From Euclidia mi (taxonomy: Eukaryota; Arthropoda; Insecta; Lepidoptera; Erebidae), in assembly GCA_944739405.2 (NCBI GenBank), contig OX123186.2, forward strand, positions 33,155,551 through 33,219,550: DNA of 64,000 nucleotides. Reading direction: 5' to 3'. Each line of letters starts with the position of its first letter. Position 1 is the first letter of the stretch. Made by a program: the position numbers and the translations under genes. The notes beneath the pieces were generated by a model. The model was not told the DNA's origin and made no database searches. It saw only the letters and a list, made by a program, of their open reading frames with translations. This document shows, in pieces, positions 1 through 12,528 of the stretch.

Positions 1-887
1 GTCTTGGAATCCATTGTTAATAAGACATTAAGTATTGTTTTTGCTATAAATAGGTATAAATATGTTTTGTGAGTAAGAAATGTTTTCCGTCGGATCGTCA
101 AAATGGCGCAAATTTTTCGCTGCTATGAATAAATGGTTATTGTGAAGTAATATCGGTGAACTGTGCTAAATTAATGTATATAACCGTCGCGTCGTCTACC
201 CGTGTCAATATTGGTGCAGTGTGAAAGGGAATTTTGTGAATAATTTATGTGTCTTTTGGAAAAATGTTTCACATGGTGTAAGAAAAAACAAAGTGACCTG
301 CATTTATCATTTTTTTTCGACTTGAAAAGGTTAAAGGTAAGCTATTTAAATATAATTCTCATATAGAGTAACTTCTGAACTGTATACGGTTTAAAATTTA
401 CGTCATATAATTATACCAAACGCGACAAAATTAAAGTTTTATAACCTAGGATCTTATAAGCGTTACATCCTCAAAATGGCTGGACACTACCGGAGAAAAT
501 GCATTTTAGAGCGGGGCATGCGAGGGGTTAAGGTAACAAGAAATAGTTAAAATCACAGGGTGTAAACATTTCATTTTATAGTTTGGGTGTTATCCGTACA
601 ATGTTGCCGGCAATGCGCTCTCTACCCATTGTCCATTACAACAGTTTCTTTTTTTAAATACGACATTCACAGTGGAAATTATTCCTGTATCACGGCGACT
701 TGACGAACTTTGGAACGACGAACACAAAGAACGATTCGATTTGAAACAAAATATATTAGCGCATTGCACTTTTTTGGACGAAATGACGATATTGGGAGCG
801 CTGGTAGCAGTGAAACGATCTCCTAAGCCAATACGCAATCTAAATAGTGAATAAAATACAGCTACTTAATAGTACTTAACGGGATAA

Positions 888-888
<1 letters not shown>
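1..888. other. spacer, no recognised gene
   Basis: I see no recognisable protein here. A TATA-like string (ctataaata, 44-52) and a splice-donor-like GTAAGC at 336-341 could belong to the 5' end of a plus-strand host transcript, but nothing downstream confirms it. A 60-codon plus-strand frame at 672-854 ends in TAA. Its composition is protein-like, but I do not recognise it and it may be chance. Confidence 0.3.

Positions 889-927
<39 letters not shown>
889..927. repeat. (TA)n microsatellite
   Basis: An almost uninterrupted TA dinucleotide run of about 36 bases. Confidence 0.9.
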
Positions 928-930
<3 letters not shown>

Positions 931-1222
931 GTAATAGTACGAAGGAAAACATCAAAGAATTACCTAAAACAATTACGCAAACAAAAGGTAGAAATGAGGC
1001 TAATAGAAATCTTTACCGTTATTACGTTTTGTGTCGTTGTAAATTTTATTATAAGAAGATTATATCTGAGTAATGATAGACCTTAAATTACTCTATGTTA
1101 TAATTAAGTACTTCATTCAAGCGAAAATCGTCATAAAAAGGAACCATAATGCGAACGAAATATTACGGGTTTGCTGTAACATGAGAACTCAACTTCGTGG
1201 AAAGAAAGAGTAATACTGAGAA

Positions 1223-1525
1223 TTAATTGTACAGCATTATATTATAAAAGTTAATTATTATTATATTCTTATCGTAATACTGGTGTAAATGTCTGGATGT
1301 CAAGTCCTTGAAAGCAATGTCTTTTTCCGCCGGGTAGGCACAAACAACAGAACGCCACTTGCTTCTATCCTTACAAACCTCACGCGCCTCCTCTACATTA
1401 ATTATTACTTTTTTCATACATGTTTGGTGATTTCGGGTACTTCGCACCATTCCGTGCTTCAAGACGTCGCCGTCTTGATATTTAATAGAAAATATTTTAT
1501 TTTTCGTTATTCCGCATTCTTTCAT
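1223..1525 (-). pseudogene. C-terminal scrap of an endonuclease/reverse transcriptase LINE
   Basis: A 100-codon minus-strand frame contains a segment of the type 'VRSTRN...VEEAREVCKDRSKWRSVV..YP'. The same kind of C-terminal end is seen in the LINE-B fragment at 26574-26998, where the frame ends in a CQD..KWRSVVSAYPSG-like string. In this LINE family that is the extreme C-terminus after the reverse transcriptase. Here only the tail survives; the polymerase part and the element's 3' tail are gone. The assignment rests on the family-like string and the match to LINE-B. Confidence 0.5.
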
Positions 1526-2700
1526 ATTTAGTTATATAAATTATTAGAATGTCAAAGAAGGATACTAGGTCTCAGATACGACGAGATCCAATCTTAATTA
1601 TCTTCTCCTGTCCACTGTACCAAAGCAGAGTTTTGTATAGACTTAGTTTCCTCTGAAGAAGTATATCGTTACTTTACACATTAATTTTGATGAAACTTTC
1701 TAAACTGCAAATAATGAATCTAACTGCTACCCACTAAAATGTTATGACCATTAAAGCTGAATTTTGCATTTCAATCTGTAATTTTCTTAGTGGACTATTT
1801 TGTCCAAAACGACCAGATCATTAAAAAATAATTATACTTTACTTGATTCAGTTTTTAAAATGTACGAGAAGTTCCATTTAAACAAGAATTGATAAATAGT
1901 TTGGTAAAATAAGTTGACGTCAAATGTACGTTTTGGCAAAAGTATAGTAAATGCTAATAACCTAATTAATCTAATGTTATTCTGATATTCGTATAATTTC
2001 TATCACTATATATAGCAGGCAAAAAGCGAAAAGATTATACAAACTCATTAAATAAACATCGGTAGCCTGATTACATAGCAGTTTCCTTGTTATTGGGTCA
2101 AATCCGGACCGTTTCATAACATTTCACTGTGGCAACCGCAACAGTTTTTACCAAAGGCTCAATCCTAGAGAGACTTCGTCCACAAACATTGATGGAATAA
2201 ACAAAAGCACTCCCAAGTAGCCTACTGGGTAAAGTTTTGTATTATTAGATTCCTGGAAAGCTCTTATGTTACGTTTTGAGAATAGGAGTCGAGATCTGAC
2301 ATTTGCGTAGGTAAACAGAGTCACAACTTTTTATCTTTTGGTTTACTTTCCAAACTCATGGGAAACGTTTAGAGGATACAATGTGTACGAGTCTTATCTT
2401 AATAGAGTTTTTAGTCTAATTATATTGAGTAGTAATAGTAGAATGGAGGCATTGATTGGTAATCAATGAGCTAAACTTTAGTTTCATGATAACAGCTGTT
2501 GTTCTCAATAGGCAGTTAAGCGATTATAAAGAATAAAGAAGAAAAAAATACATTAAAAATGTTTTTTTTTTTCTTCTTTATTTATATAGAAAGTCTTTAG
2601 TATAAATTACATTAGAATTAAAATACAATTTTGGTATTTGCCTCAACAAATTCTTTTCAATTGATGTTTTTATCAAGTGTAATTTTATAGATTTATTATA
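1526..2700. other. spacer, nothing recognised
   Basis: AT-rich sequence with short frames only. I see no gene, repeat boundary or structured RNA. Confidence 0.5.
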
Positions 2701-2707
2701 GTCAAAA

Positions 2708-2861
2708 GGCAGCGATAGCCTAGTGGAGAGACCGACAGGACATGAGAAGTCTGCCAACCCGCACTAGGCCAGCGTGGTGGACTATGGCCTTACCCTTGTC
2801 ATAGTGAGAAGAGGCCCGTGACCAGCAGTGGGACAGTATATATACAGAGCTGATGATGATG
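2708..2861 (+). mobile_element. tRNA-derived SINE with 7-bp target duplication
   Basis: It begins with a tRNA-like A-box region (gcagcgatagcctagtgg) and ends with 'ccagcagtgggacagtatat...gctgatgatgatgg', a 3' tail shared by many lepidopteran SINEs and LINEs. It is flanked by GTCAAAA at 2701-2707 and 2862-2868, which I read as the target-site duplication. A related tail fragment lies at 19150-19240. Confidence 0.75.
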
Positions 2862-2903
2862 GTCAAAATTAATAAAAATTTCGAGATCAAGTTCTTCTTT
2901 CAA

Positions 2904-3065
2904 TTCTCTTCTTCTTCTTCTTCTTTATCATCGTCGTCATCGTCCCTCTGCTGCAGAATTTCACACACGACATTTGTCTCAAAGTCATTCATGATTTCTG
3001 GGTCAAAGGTTGTATCATCATTAATATCGGTCTGATATAGTACAGCCACAGATAAGACTATTACA
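2904..3065 (-). other. acidic coding-like frame, possible last exon or remnant
   Basis: The minus strand has an open frame ending in TGA at the low-coordinate side, with a run of Asp followed by a run of Glu close to its end. A string ending in CAG (ctgtactatatcag on the minus strand) precedes it and could be a splice acceptor. It may be the last exon of a host or transposon gene. The family is not recognised and the acidic runs come from simple (TTC)n/(TCG)n sequence, so chance is possible. Confidence 0.25.
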
Positions 3066-3565
3066 GTACAGATGGCGCAAGTCGAACATAAAAATTGGCC
3101 ACGTTAGATCCTTATTATTAGACCTCTATTTTTATAAGTACTTGTTAATACCGTAAATAATACAACAGATGACGCTAGCGACGTAAAAATGGGAGTCGAT
3201 GGTAGCGACATCTTACGTCTCATTTTGTAAGCAATGTTATTTAAAATTAAAACGAAGAGATGGCGCTATAATAAAAAGCATTCTGTCTAAAATGTTAATA
3301 ATATTATGATATTTGACCTTGTCACCCATGTGTGCCTTATTTCAAGGTTATAACACGATCTACCGTTCTAGTACCTATTTTACGTACAATGTACCGGTGG
3401 CGTTTATTTATCTAGCGATATCTTTATAACTTCGTGTCTTTCCGTTCAAAATTTGGAATGCACTTAGCCCACTGTTCGATTCAGCTGATATTTGATATAC
3501 CTACTTACGTAAGTTTGGTGGCTGTGTTACGCTTACGGTACCATTGAAATGGGTGTAGTGATGAA
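3066..3565. other. spacer, nothing recognised
   Basis: No gene is visible. Several short 'gatggcgc' strings occur, of a type often seen in insect non-autonomous elements, but I find no boundary. Confidence 0.4.
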
Positions 3566-4288
3566 TGACCTTGTGAATGTACCTTTGTCTAATGATGAAG
3601 CCGGGAAGGTGGTCACAGGAACTCCTAAACTACAAATGATAAACTACTCGTGTTTGGGCTCGTTTGAATAGACTTGACAAAACCTATAACCTTGTGAGGT
3701 GCCTTTGTCTGATGATGAAGTCGGGAAGGTGGTCACGGGAACTCCTAAACTACACATGATAAACTAGTAGTGTTTGGGCTCGTTTGAATAGACTTGACAA
3801 AACCTATGACCTTGTGAGGGTGCCTTGGTCTGATGATGAAACTGGAAGGTGGTCACAGGAACTCTTAAACTACAAATGATAAACTACTCGTGTTTGGGCT
3901 CGTTTGAATAGACTTGACAAAACCTATGACCTTGTGAGGTGCCTTGGTCTGATGATGAAGCCGGAAGATGGTCACAGGAACTTTTAAACTACAAATGATA
4001 AACTACTCGTGTTTGGGCTCGTTTGAATAGACTTGACAAAACCTATGACCTTGTGAGGGTGCCTTGGTCTGATGATGAAGCCGGAAGGTGGTCACAGGAA
4101 CAGTAACTCCTAAACTACACATGATAATTTGATAAACTTGTAGTGTTTGGGCTCGTTTTAATAAACTTGACAAATCCTATGATCTTGTGAGGGCGCCTTG
4201 GTCTGATGATGAAGCCGGAAGGTGGTCACAGGAACTCCTAAACTACATATGATAAACTAGTAGTGTTTGGGCTCGTTTGAATAGACTT
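3566..4288. repeat. tandem array of about 120-bp units, left part
   Basis: Six head-to-tail units start near 3567, 3688, 3808, 3928, 4047 and 4181, each opening with 'gaccttgtgagg' or a close variant. Each unit contains 'ggtctgatgatgaagccggaaggtggtcacagg' and 'tgtttgggctcgtttgaatagacttgac' type blocks. Units differ by scattered substitutions and one is longer by about 14 bases. The array stops abruptly at 4288, where a LINE begins, and resumes at about 8807. Confidence 0.9.
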
Positions 4289-4369
4289 GATATACCAATA
4301 GTAGTATTGACACACCTATTAGTTTAAACTATTCGATGAGACAACAGATAGGCATTCATGTGTTTTAAA

Positions 4370-7300
4370 CTTAGTTCATCAAAACATACAAGGCCTATCT
4401 GGCAAAGAATTAGAAATAGATTTATTTTTAAATAAACATAAGATTGATATCTTATGTATTACGGAACATTGGTTGCGAGGTGACCAATTAATATTTAACA
4501 ATCAACATTACTCAGTTATACGTGCATTCGTAAGAAAGAAGGCTATTCGTGGTGGATCTCTAATATATGTATGTAATAGTTTGAAATATAAAGAACGTAA
4601 GGATGTAGCTAAACTTTTTATCGAGCGCACTGCTGAGATTTCTTGTGTTGAGCTTGAAAAACATATTATAGTGTGTGTGTATCGACCACCACAAAGCGAC
4701 TTTACTCAGTTTGAAAGCATTATAGAGGATGTCTTAAAACACATAATTTCTAGTAGGAAGTCTATAATCGCATGTGGCGATTTTAATGTCAATTTATTAG
4801 AAAAATCACCAATTTGTACTAGGTTAGTTAGCTTATTTAGGTCATTTAATTTAAATGTTTTGTTCTCTGAACCAACCAGAATAACTTTACATTCGTCTAC
4901 ATGCTTAGATAATGTTTTGTGCAATTGTCTTTATTTAAGTAAGGCTGTTTTAACTGACTTGACATCGGATCACTGCGGGCAAAAGGTTTTAATTCCAACT
5001 AATACAACCCCTAAGGTACAAGAAATTACATGTAGGCCAATGACCTCTGCTCGCCTCAAACACTTTAGTAATGATGTTGCTGCCAAGATCGCCAGTATTG
5101 ACTTAACCGTTGATGATCCTGATGAATTATATAAAAGCTTATTTAAAATTGTTAATGATGAGTACAATAAAAAATTTAAGCTGAAGACATTTGCAAGGAG
5201 CATTAAAGTAAATTTTTGTGACTGGGCAACAGTAGGTATATACAAAAGTAGAGCTAGGTTGTATGATCTATATGGTATGAAGAAATACAATTTTAATCCT
5301 GAATTTATTCAATATGTTAGAAATTATTCAAAGGTTTGTAAGAGGACATGTGCTTTAGTCAAATCCTTATATTTAAGCAATAAAATCAAAGAATCCAAGA
5401 ACAAAATTAAAACTACTTGGAGCATTATTAACAAATGAGACTGGTCGAGCTAAATTGGTAGATAACAATTATGAATTAAAATTGATTGGTGAAATTATTA
5501 CTAGGAAAACTGATGTTGCTCGGACTTTTAACAATTTCTTCATAAACATACCAGTGAACACAAGCAGCTGTCTAGATTCATGTCCAAGCAAAGCAGAAAT
5601 GTTGGTTAGGGGCAATGTGAATGAGTGTGATGTGCTTTTTAATTTTAAATATATTGACACCAATGACATACTGAAGGTATTCAAGACGCTCAATAATAAA
5701 AAATCTGTTGACTTATGGGGCATTTCTGTTAAACTTGTGCGACAAATTATTTCTAGCTTAGCTCCATATTTAGCTGCAGTATTCAACACATGCGTAGATA
5801 CAGGAGTATTTCCTGATCTAATGAAACACAGTAAAGTAATACCATTATTCAAAAAGGGATCAAAGAGCGACCCAAGTAATTTTCGGCCAATTTCTATCTT
5901 GCCTATTAGTAAAATTTTTGAAAAGATTATTTTGCATCAACTAGAGAGCCACTTTCACACAAATAATTTATTTCACAGTGAACAGTATGGCTTTACTAAG
6001 GGTCGCTCCACCGTTGATGCCGGTGTAACTTTGTTAAAGCATATTTTTAATGCTTGGGAAAACTCGAAGGATGCCATTGGTGTTTTTGTGACCTATCAAA
6101 GGCCTTTGACTGTGTGGAACATAATACACTTTTACTTAAATTGAGACTTTATGGTATTAGAGATACCGCACTCAATCTTGTTGCCAGGTACCTTAGTGAT
6201 AGAATTCAGTATGTAGATGTTAATGGGAGTAGGTCTCTAGGTTTGCCAGTAGGAATGGGCGTTCCACAGGGCTCTATTCTCGGTCCATTTCTTTTTTTAA
6301 TATATTGATAGATTTGCCATTCTTTGTACAAACTTTATGTGATATTGTTTTGTTTGCCGACGATACGTCACTAATTTTTAAAGTTGATCGTAATTTAAGT
6401 AACTTTGATACCGTCAATAACACTCTTGCACAAGTATTAGATTGGTTTTCGACAAATAATTTGGTACTCAACTCAAACAAAACCAAATGTGTTAAATTCT
6501 CTTTGCCTAATGTCAAAAGTGTTCCTACTAATATAATTTTAAATAAGGAAACAATTCAACTAGTCGAATCAACCGTATTTTTAGGTGTAACTTTAGATTG
6601 TAAGCTTCAGTGGGGCGCCCAAATATCCTGTCTCGCAGTAAAAAGTTAGTTCTGCAGCATTTGCAGTTAGAAAAGTTAGGGAATTCACAGATATAGATAC
6701 TGCTAGACTAGTCTACTTTAGTTATTTTCACAGCGTAATGTCTTACGGAATAATGTTATGGGGTACTAATACTGGATATATTAGCAATCATATTAAATTT
6801 AGCATGCGAATTTTCATTTAGCATTTAGCAAATGAAATATTGTTGCGAAATTTCGTGAAGTGTGAATTCACTGCTTCGTGCGTGATTCGGATAGTTCATC
6901 GTTTCTTGCTTACGCGGGACACGCGTTCTCTTTCTCACCTACAGGAATACTCAATATATCCGTTTCACGTGATACGATAAGTGAAATTATTAGCAAATGA
7001 TGCGAATGCGAACGATAATTTTAAGCAATTATTTTATTATTATGTTTGATTTACTCGTATTTAGGGTCGTATATTGAGTAAATGTGCGTGAATGTTTGAT
7101 ACGATAATAATAATGTGTCAAGCACACGTTTGACGCGCTACATATTATGTCAAAGTTTAGTTAGTACGAATTGGCATACATGATTTTTGATTACGAATTT
7201 GATAAACTTTATTTCGTGTTATGTTTAGTGTGGAAACTTTAATTCTAATAATAATATGAACTAATTAAAAAAATCCTGAAAATAATCAAAGGCGAACGCG

Positions 7301-7892
7301 CTTTTTAATTCGCATATTAATAAATTTCACACTTCACATTCAAAGCTATTATTAATTATCGTCATAATTAGCACATACCATAGCAATAGCATTTAGCATG
7401 TTAAGATTCACGAATTCGCATGCTAATGAAATTTATGCGAAATCGCATTAATTGCCATCACTGTGGGGTACAGCTGCTGATATACAGACTATTTTTATCA
7501 TTCAAAAGAGGGCCATACGTGCAATTTATAAGTTAGGTGCTAGAGATTCTTTACGTGATAAATTTAAAAAAGTAGATATATTGACTATTTCATCGCAATA
7601 TATATATGCTAACTTAATGTACATTAAGAAAAACTTAATTCTATACCGCAAAAATAGTGATTTGCACAAAGTGAACACAAGGAATAAGCATAAACTGGTG
7701 GGAACTAACTACCGTCTACATAAAGTTCAGAACTCATTTGCGGGGATTGGTATACGATTTTTCAACAAATTGCCTCTTGAAATAATGAATTTACCCATGC
7801 ACAAATACAAACGGACAATTAGGAACTTTCTTTTACAAAGGGGTTATTACACTATTAAGGAATTTTTAAATAATAAGACACCGTGGGGATAG
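4370..7892 (+). pseudogene. CR1-like ORF2: apurinic-type endonuclease plus reverse transcriptase, broken
   Basis: The product would nick target DNA and reverse-transcribe the element's RNA at the nick. Endonuclease motifs are visible in order: HQN at the start, CITEHWL, a VYRPP block, CGDFNVN and LTSDH. The reverse transcriptase follows with RPISILP, CDLSKAFDCVEH, a GVPQGSILGPFLF block and the catalytic FADD at about 6355-6366. Breaks: a one-base insertion near 5438, a one-base loss near 6080, a stop at about 6306, a stop at 6647-6649, and a 697-bp insertion at 6767. The C-terminal part resumes at about 7464 and ends at 7892. It matches the copy at 41265-43187 throughout. Not functional. Confidence 0.85.
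6767..7463. mobile_element. non-autonomous hAT-like element with 8-bp target duplication
   Basis: The LINE coding sequence is interrupted between two copies of TGGGGTAC (6759-6766 and 7464-7471). An 8-bp duplication is characteristic of hAT transposons. Read inward from the right, the element begins CAGTGATGGC, a typical hAT terminus. The left end lacks that terminus, but an internal block near 6801-6820 (tttagcatgcgaattt) mirrors one near 7410-7440. The interior is AT-rich with repeated 'gcgaat' strings and no coding capacity. Confidence 0.75.
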
Positions 7893-8806
7893 GCTTAGTC
7901 TTGTTTAACTCACGATTATTTTATTTACATGTTAAGTGGAGGTGCCTCGTGAACACATGATGCTTGCAGGATTTGGATATTTTTATGATTTGTTGAATGT
8001 AGTTTAACATTATTTATCCCTGATCATATCATTTTTCACTTGTCACCTTCACAAAATACTTTCTACATTTGCATTCCTTCACGCGTTCCACTAATTTATG
8101 TTAATAATAACGATCTGGAAAATGGAGGTAATTGGCGGTCATGGTCAGTATACCAATAGATTGTTTCTTACTGCTGGTTCGTATACCGTTGTCGTCATGC
8201 TCACTAAAATGTCATTTCTTGTGGTGGCGTCGTCGGTCGGGTCATCCCTGTCTCCCTATAATGGCGAGAGGGATGATGGCTGGCACATGCGTCATACTCG
8301 TGAACGGGTGCTACTTGCGATGACTGGTCGATGACAGTCTTGCGGGCTGGTATTAGATTTTAATATTTAACTGCATCATTTCCATCATGGTTCTGATCAC
8401 TTTCGCGGATTGCCTGCATTATTAGGTATATAATGTAAGTGGATGCTCCTGTTTCACCATGTCTATTCTGAGGAGGCTAACCAAAACTATTATGCTTGAG
8501 TATTATTATGTACAGTAAATATATACAAGTGATATAGAAGGTGTAACAGTTGCAGCACCTTACAAAATGTAAATTGTGTATTATGCAAAACCTGGGGATG
8601 AAAAAGAGTGACCGTGAGTTTTATTGCCCGTTCTTTCTCATGGTTCTACCTATTGCTTTGCGAACGTGGGAGTAAATGTAAATGTAGAAGCATACAGTAA
8701 TAATGTTTTAAATTTGAGTATAAGTAATTATTTTATAAATTTATTATTTTGACGTTCATAAGCGTCACATTGTGACCCAAATGAATAAAGGATTTTGAAT
8801 TTGAAT

Positions 8807-8985
8807 ATGGAAGGTGGTCACAGGAACTCCTTAACTACACATGATAAACTAGTAGTGTTTGGGCTCGTTTGAATAGACTTGACAAAACCTATGACCTTGT
8901 GAGGTTGCCTTGGTCTGATGATGAAGCCGGGAAGGTGGTCACAGGAACTTCTAAACTAGACATGGTTAACTTGTCATGTTCTCTT
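8807..8985. repeat. tandem array of about 120-bp units, right part
   Basis: The unit sequence seen at 3566-4288 resumes in mid-unit ('ggaaggtggtcacaggaactcc') and continues for about one and a half units before diverging near 8985. This shows that the LINE at 4289-8806 lies inside the array. Confidence 0.85.
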
Positions 8986-9304
8986 TGGATTAGTTTTGAA
9001 TAACTCTATGAGCATTTGTTATCTTGATAAAATTGATTACTTTCTAAGGTTGCAACCTCATAGGTATCATCGATTTGCAACCGGTTGCTTTAGTCTGAAC
9101 TCTGACGATAAAACTAGCAGATGGCCACATTAATCCGCCAGCAATAAAAATGCACAGATGGATCCCCGTTTAATAGAAGGTATCAGATGAGAGTTTAGAT
9201 AATTATTATGTTCGAGCGAGACGCGTTACCGTAATCGAAATTCTAGTAATTTGCCACTCGGCGCGATATCGATCGATCCATTCTGTGCTCTTGTTTATAC
9301 TATG

Positions 9305-9640
9305 ACTAGACGATGCCCGCGGTTACACCCGCGTTATTTAAGGCTACTGCTCCACTCCCGTGGCTCATAGCGTAATGTTATATAGCCTATAGCCTTCCTC
9401 GATAAATGACCTATCCACCACTGAAAGAATTTTTCAAATCGGACTGGTAGTTCCTAAGATTAGCGCGTTCAACCTTACGTTGTAGTCGTTTGTTTGTTTG
9501 GTTGAAGGCGCTAATCTCCGGAACTACGTACTGGTCCGATTGGAAAAATGTTTCGGTATTAGATAGCCTATTTATTGAGGAAAGCTATAAGCCATATTGC
9601 CCACGATTAACTCGAGTTTGGCTGAACCGATTTTTATGCG
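9305..9640. repeat. dispersed repeat fragment
   Basis: Strings such as 'gatgcccgcggttacacccgcg', 'tagcctatagccttcctcgataaatg' and 'tttttcaaatcggactggtagttcctaagattagcgcg' are of a kind I know as very common in lepidopteran genomes. I cannot define the ends or the autonomous parent from this sequence. Confidence 0.5.
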
Positions 9641-9749
9641 GTTTTCAGAAAAAAAGTATTTGTTACACTTAGGAGAAAGTTTTAGTATTTTAACCGATTT
9701 CAAAAAAAGAAGGTTTTCAGTTCGACCCGTATACATATATTGGTTCTTA

Positions 9750-9874
9750 GTATGTTTGTATGTATTATGTGTGCGTGTTTGCACGCGCGCGCGCTTGTGT
9801 GTATTTGTATGTGTACGTGTGTGTTTGTACGAGTGTGTGTGTGTACGTGTGTACGTGTCTATGTCTCTGCGATT
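9750..9874. repeat. GT-rich simple repeat
   Basis: About 125 bases of impure (GT)n mixed with gtat, gcgc and gtac. Long open frames on both strands here are by-products of the repeat. Confidence 0.85.
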
Positions 9875-9899
9875 AACAAAAAACAAAGAAAGTCGGTGA

Positions 9900-10745
9900 A
9901 AGAATCTAATGCGAGCATATTTTTCATTCTTGTCATTTCGGATAAGGCTCTGCTGTCGTGGGGATGGTTGAGTAATTTGTTCGAGTCAATATCACTTAAA
10001 GCCATGCCTTTTAGGGATTGAACCCGCCTCAAGGCAACATAGCATTAGCCTATAGCAAAGATTTTAGGCCCTAGGTCCCCGGAACTAAGTGTCCATCCTT
10101 GCAACTTGTGTACCGTCACAGGCTCACAGCCCAACTCAATATGACTGGCAACATCCGCCTCTCGATATCACGATAACCACGGTTGCCTTGATAGGTCGCG
10201 GGCACTGGAGCCATGGAAATGTATCGATTATCATCTTTAAGACGCAATGCTATTCATGGATCATTAAATAATATCAAAATGGCATCAGGCAGTTCACGTG
10301 GCTCAAGTTAATCTCTTCTTAATGCCGGCCGTTCAAATCCTTTAGGAACACCCATTGCCTCGTTCGCTAAGCCATCCGTTATTGGCATATTTCTCCGGAC
10401 CATAATACGAGAGCTCACAGCCAATTCAATAGTATGTACCTACAAGTCCACCGCATTTGTTTGGATCGTACTTCCGTATGTGGCTGATTCCCTAGACTCA
10501 CCTCTCTCTTCCAGCATGAAGCCTAAGCCCATAGGCACACAAAATAAAAGTAGGTACCTATGTCAAAGTCACAATTACAGACTGATACTAGCAGAAAACT
10601 TATCACTAAAAAATTTAAGAATCTAACTATCAACAACAAGGGGGGCTCCCATACAACAAACGTAAGTTTTAAGCTATTTGTTACTCGATCTTAATAAACA
10701 GGTAGAAACTAATAAAGTATTTAAGTATACATACAACGAACGTGA
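9900..10745. other. spacer, nothing recognised
   Basis: Short frames only, with no gene or element boundary that I can support. Confidence 0.4.
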
Positions 10746-11447
10746 TTTTCTTTTATAGATGATGGTACGGAACCCTTTGTGCGCGAGTCCGACTCGCACT
10801 TGCCCAATTTTATTAAGTTTTGTTTGCCAAACAAATTAAGCTAGTTCTAAACAAGCCCGGGATGGGATAGTCAAAGGTCAGTCGCAAAAGCAGAAGAGCC
10901 AGATTCCGTTGAGCGTGCCAAGGTTTACCGATAACAGAAGGTTCAGGGTTCGAATTAAGTCCAAGTCACTTTGTGTAAAACAAAAACACCAAGTACACGA
11001 GCGCATTCAAATCGGGAACCAAGATGAGTTCTAGAGAAGTCGGCTAACAGTTTAAAAATCCGTTTTGTTTTTTTTCATTACCTTGATTTACAACCTACTG
11101 AACACCAACTGTTTTAGTTGCTACCTATAAATGTCAGTTAAACGCATATTGATTAACATAATTTATGAAAATTTATTATATAATACTACTGCAAACTACA
11201 AACACAGAAATTACAAAATTTAGAAAAAAATTATTACCCTACAGGACCTAAATTACTACTACGTAAATGTGAAAACAAAACGCAATCGCTCGCTCAACTA
11301 ATATAGGTACTAAAAATAAATGCTCATGGCCGTTCATTGGTTAGGATAATATCTTCCTTTTTCAGATATTTTGATGTATATTGAATAAATATTTATTTAT
11401 TTTACGATCTACATATTAATACTAAATTAAATAAAAAAAATACATAT

Positions 11448-11820
11448 TCTTTCTTTCTCTTAGCGTTATCCCAGTTTCAGTCTGGGGTCCGCTTTCTAGT
11501 CTAACCGGATTTGGCTGAATATTAGCTTTTCCAAGGAGCGACTGCCTGTCTGACCTCCGCAACCCGAAGGGATAGCGATATTCCATGGTTTAGACTAGTG
11601 TCAGTTTATTTAGAAGGTACTGACGCCCTGTATCGACTGTCAAAGATCTTCATGACAACCGGGACCGACGGCTTAACGTGCACTCCGAGGCACGGGACAA
11701 GCGATAATTAACAATTCAATACGCACATAACCCCGAAAAGTCATTGGTGCGCGCCGTGGATTCGAACCTGATACCCTCTGCATGGCAGTCTGTTGGTATA
11801 TCCACTCGGCTATCGCTGCC
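11448..11820 (-). mobile_element. tRNA-derived SINE with perfect 16-bp target duplication
   Basis: On the minus strand it opens with a tRNA-like head (ggcagcgatagccgagtgg, then B-box ggttcgaatcc near 11760-11770). It ends in a (ctttctttctct)-type tail. The 16-bp string taaaaaaaatacatat flanks it at 11432-11447 and 11821-11836. It is present only in copy 1 of the duplication. Confidence 0.85.
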
Positions 11821-12118
11821 TAAAAAAAATACATATATACATACGTAAAAGCGCCATCTATGAATGCCAAGTGAAAGCCAACTGATTGAAACGTTTAATT
11901 ACAAGCTAGTACAACTTTTGGCCACCAGAGCAACGAAGTGCACATCATATTTTTCAAAAATATTCTTATTCAATTTAATGTTTCATTTTTTATTTAATCG
12001 TAATAAAGGGATTTTTTAATTAATACATATCATATTTTTGAATTTTATTTTCTTATTTATAATTTTATGCACGAAAGTCGTCAATAATCGATACTAGTAA
12101 AGCCATCTGTTGAGAGAG

Positions 12119-12528
12119 TTAAGAATGACGGGTAACGCTATATGGAATGGGATCCCATGGTACAGCATTAAGACAAGCTTGTCCATTACACTGGCCGCAA
12201 GCTAAAGAGCACTGTAACGTCGCTTTCCTGCATCCACATCTTGAGTCACAGCTACTTTTGCAGTTACAGAAGATTGTATTAAGTAATTCATCTGGAGCAG
12301 GTGGTAAAATAGTCATGATAGGTTACAGGAATCCGTTACGCATAGTCTAACCCCATCCTTGAGGTTCTAAATCATGCCCTAACCAAGTTTGGATCAGATA
12401 ATAAACGCGACTGAAATGTTGGTGAGCTGCTCCACTCGTTGGTGGAATATTTGAGAACTGCACAGGTTTATTCGATTTTGTTAACTTGCCGTACAGTGCA
12501 TAACGGAGATGATCGATACTATCCACAT
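12119..12528 (-). pseudogene. transposon-derived protein with cysteine-rich CXC-like tail, copy 1
   Basis: The C-terminal part has a cysteine-rich block (CNCKSSCDSRCGC, then CSLACGQCNG) of the tesmin/CXC type. I know such tails from insect transposon-derived proteins. Upstream in the same frame, 12350-12528 reads as coding sequence (LRYALYGK, then HQHFSRVYYLIQTWLG), followed by two in-frame stops before the cysteine block. No N-terminal part is recognisable beyond 12530. An almost identical copy with the same stops is at 48756-49165, so the damage predates the duplication. The parent transposon is not identified. Confidence 0.6.

Larger units (their letters stand above)
4289..8806 (+). mobile_element. 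CR1-like LINE, copy 1, 5'-truncated, inserted in the tandem array
   Basis: The left end starts in the last codons of ORF1: 4290-4370 aligns by eye to 41215-41275 of the other copy. A broken ORF2 follows (4370-7892), then a 3' UTR that matches 43190-43833 in blocks such as 'gtaagtggatgctcctgtt' and 'cgttctttctc'. The element ends in a TTTGAAT-type repeat tail at 8791-8806. 5' truncation and a short repeated tail fit target-primed reverse transcription. A 697-bp hAT-like element (6767-7463) interrupts it. I find no clear target-site duplication. Confidence 0.85.

Noticed and set aside
672..854. hAT transposase-like C-terminus
   Set aside because: Only a vague resemblance in about ten residues; not enough to name.
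3566..4288. Regular repeats resembling a CRISPR array
   Set aside because: Whole 120-bp units repeat with no unique spacers; this is a eukaryotic tandem repeat.
9572..10021. Open frames rich in Val/Cys or Thr/His
   Set aside because: Translations of the GT-rich simple repeat on both strands.
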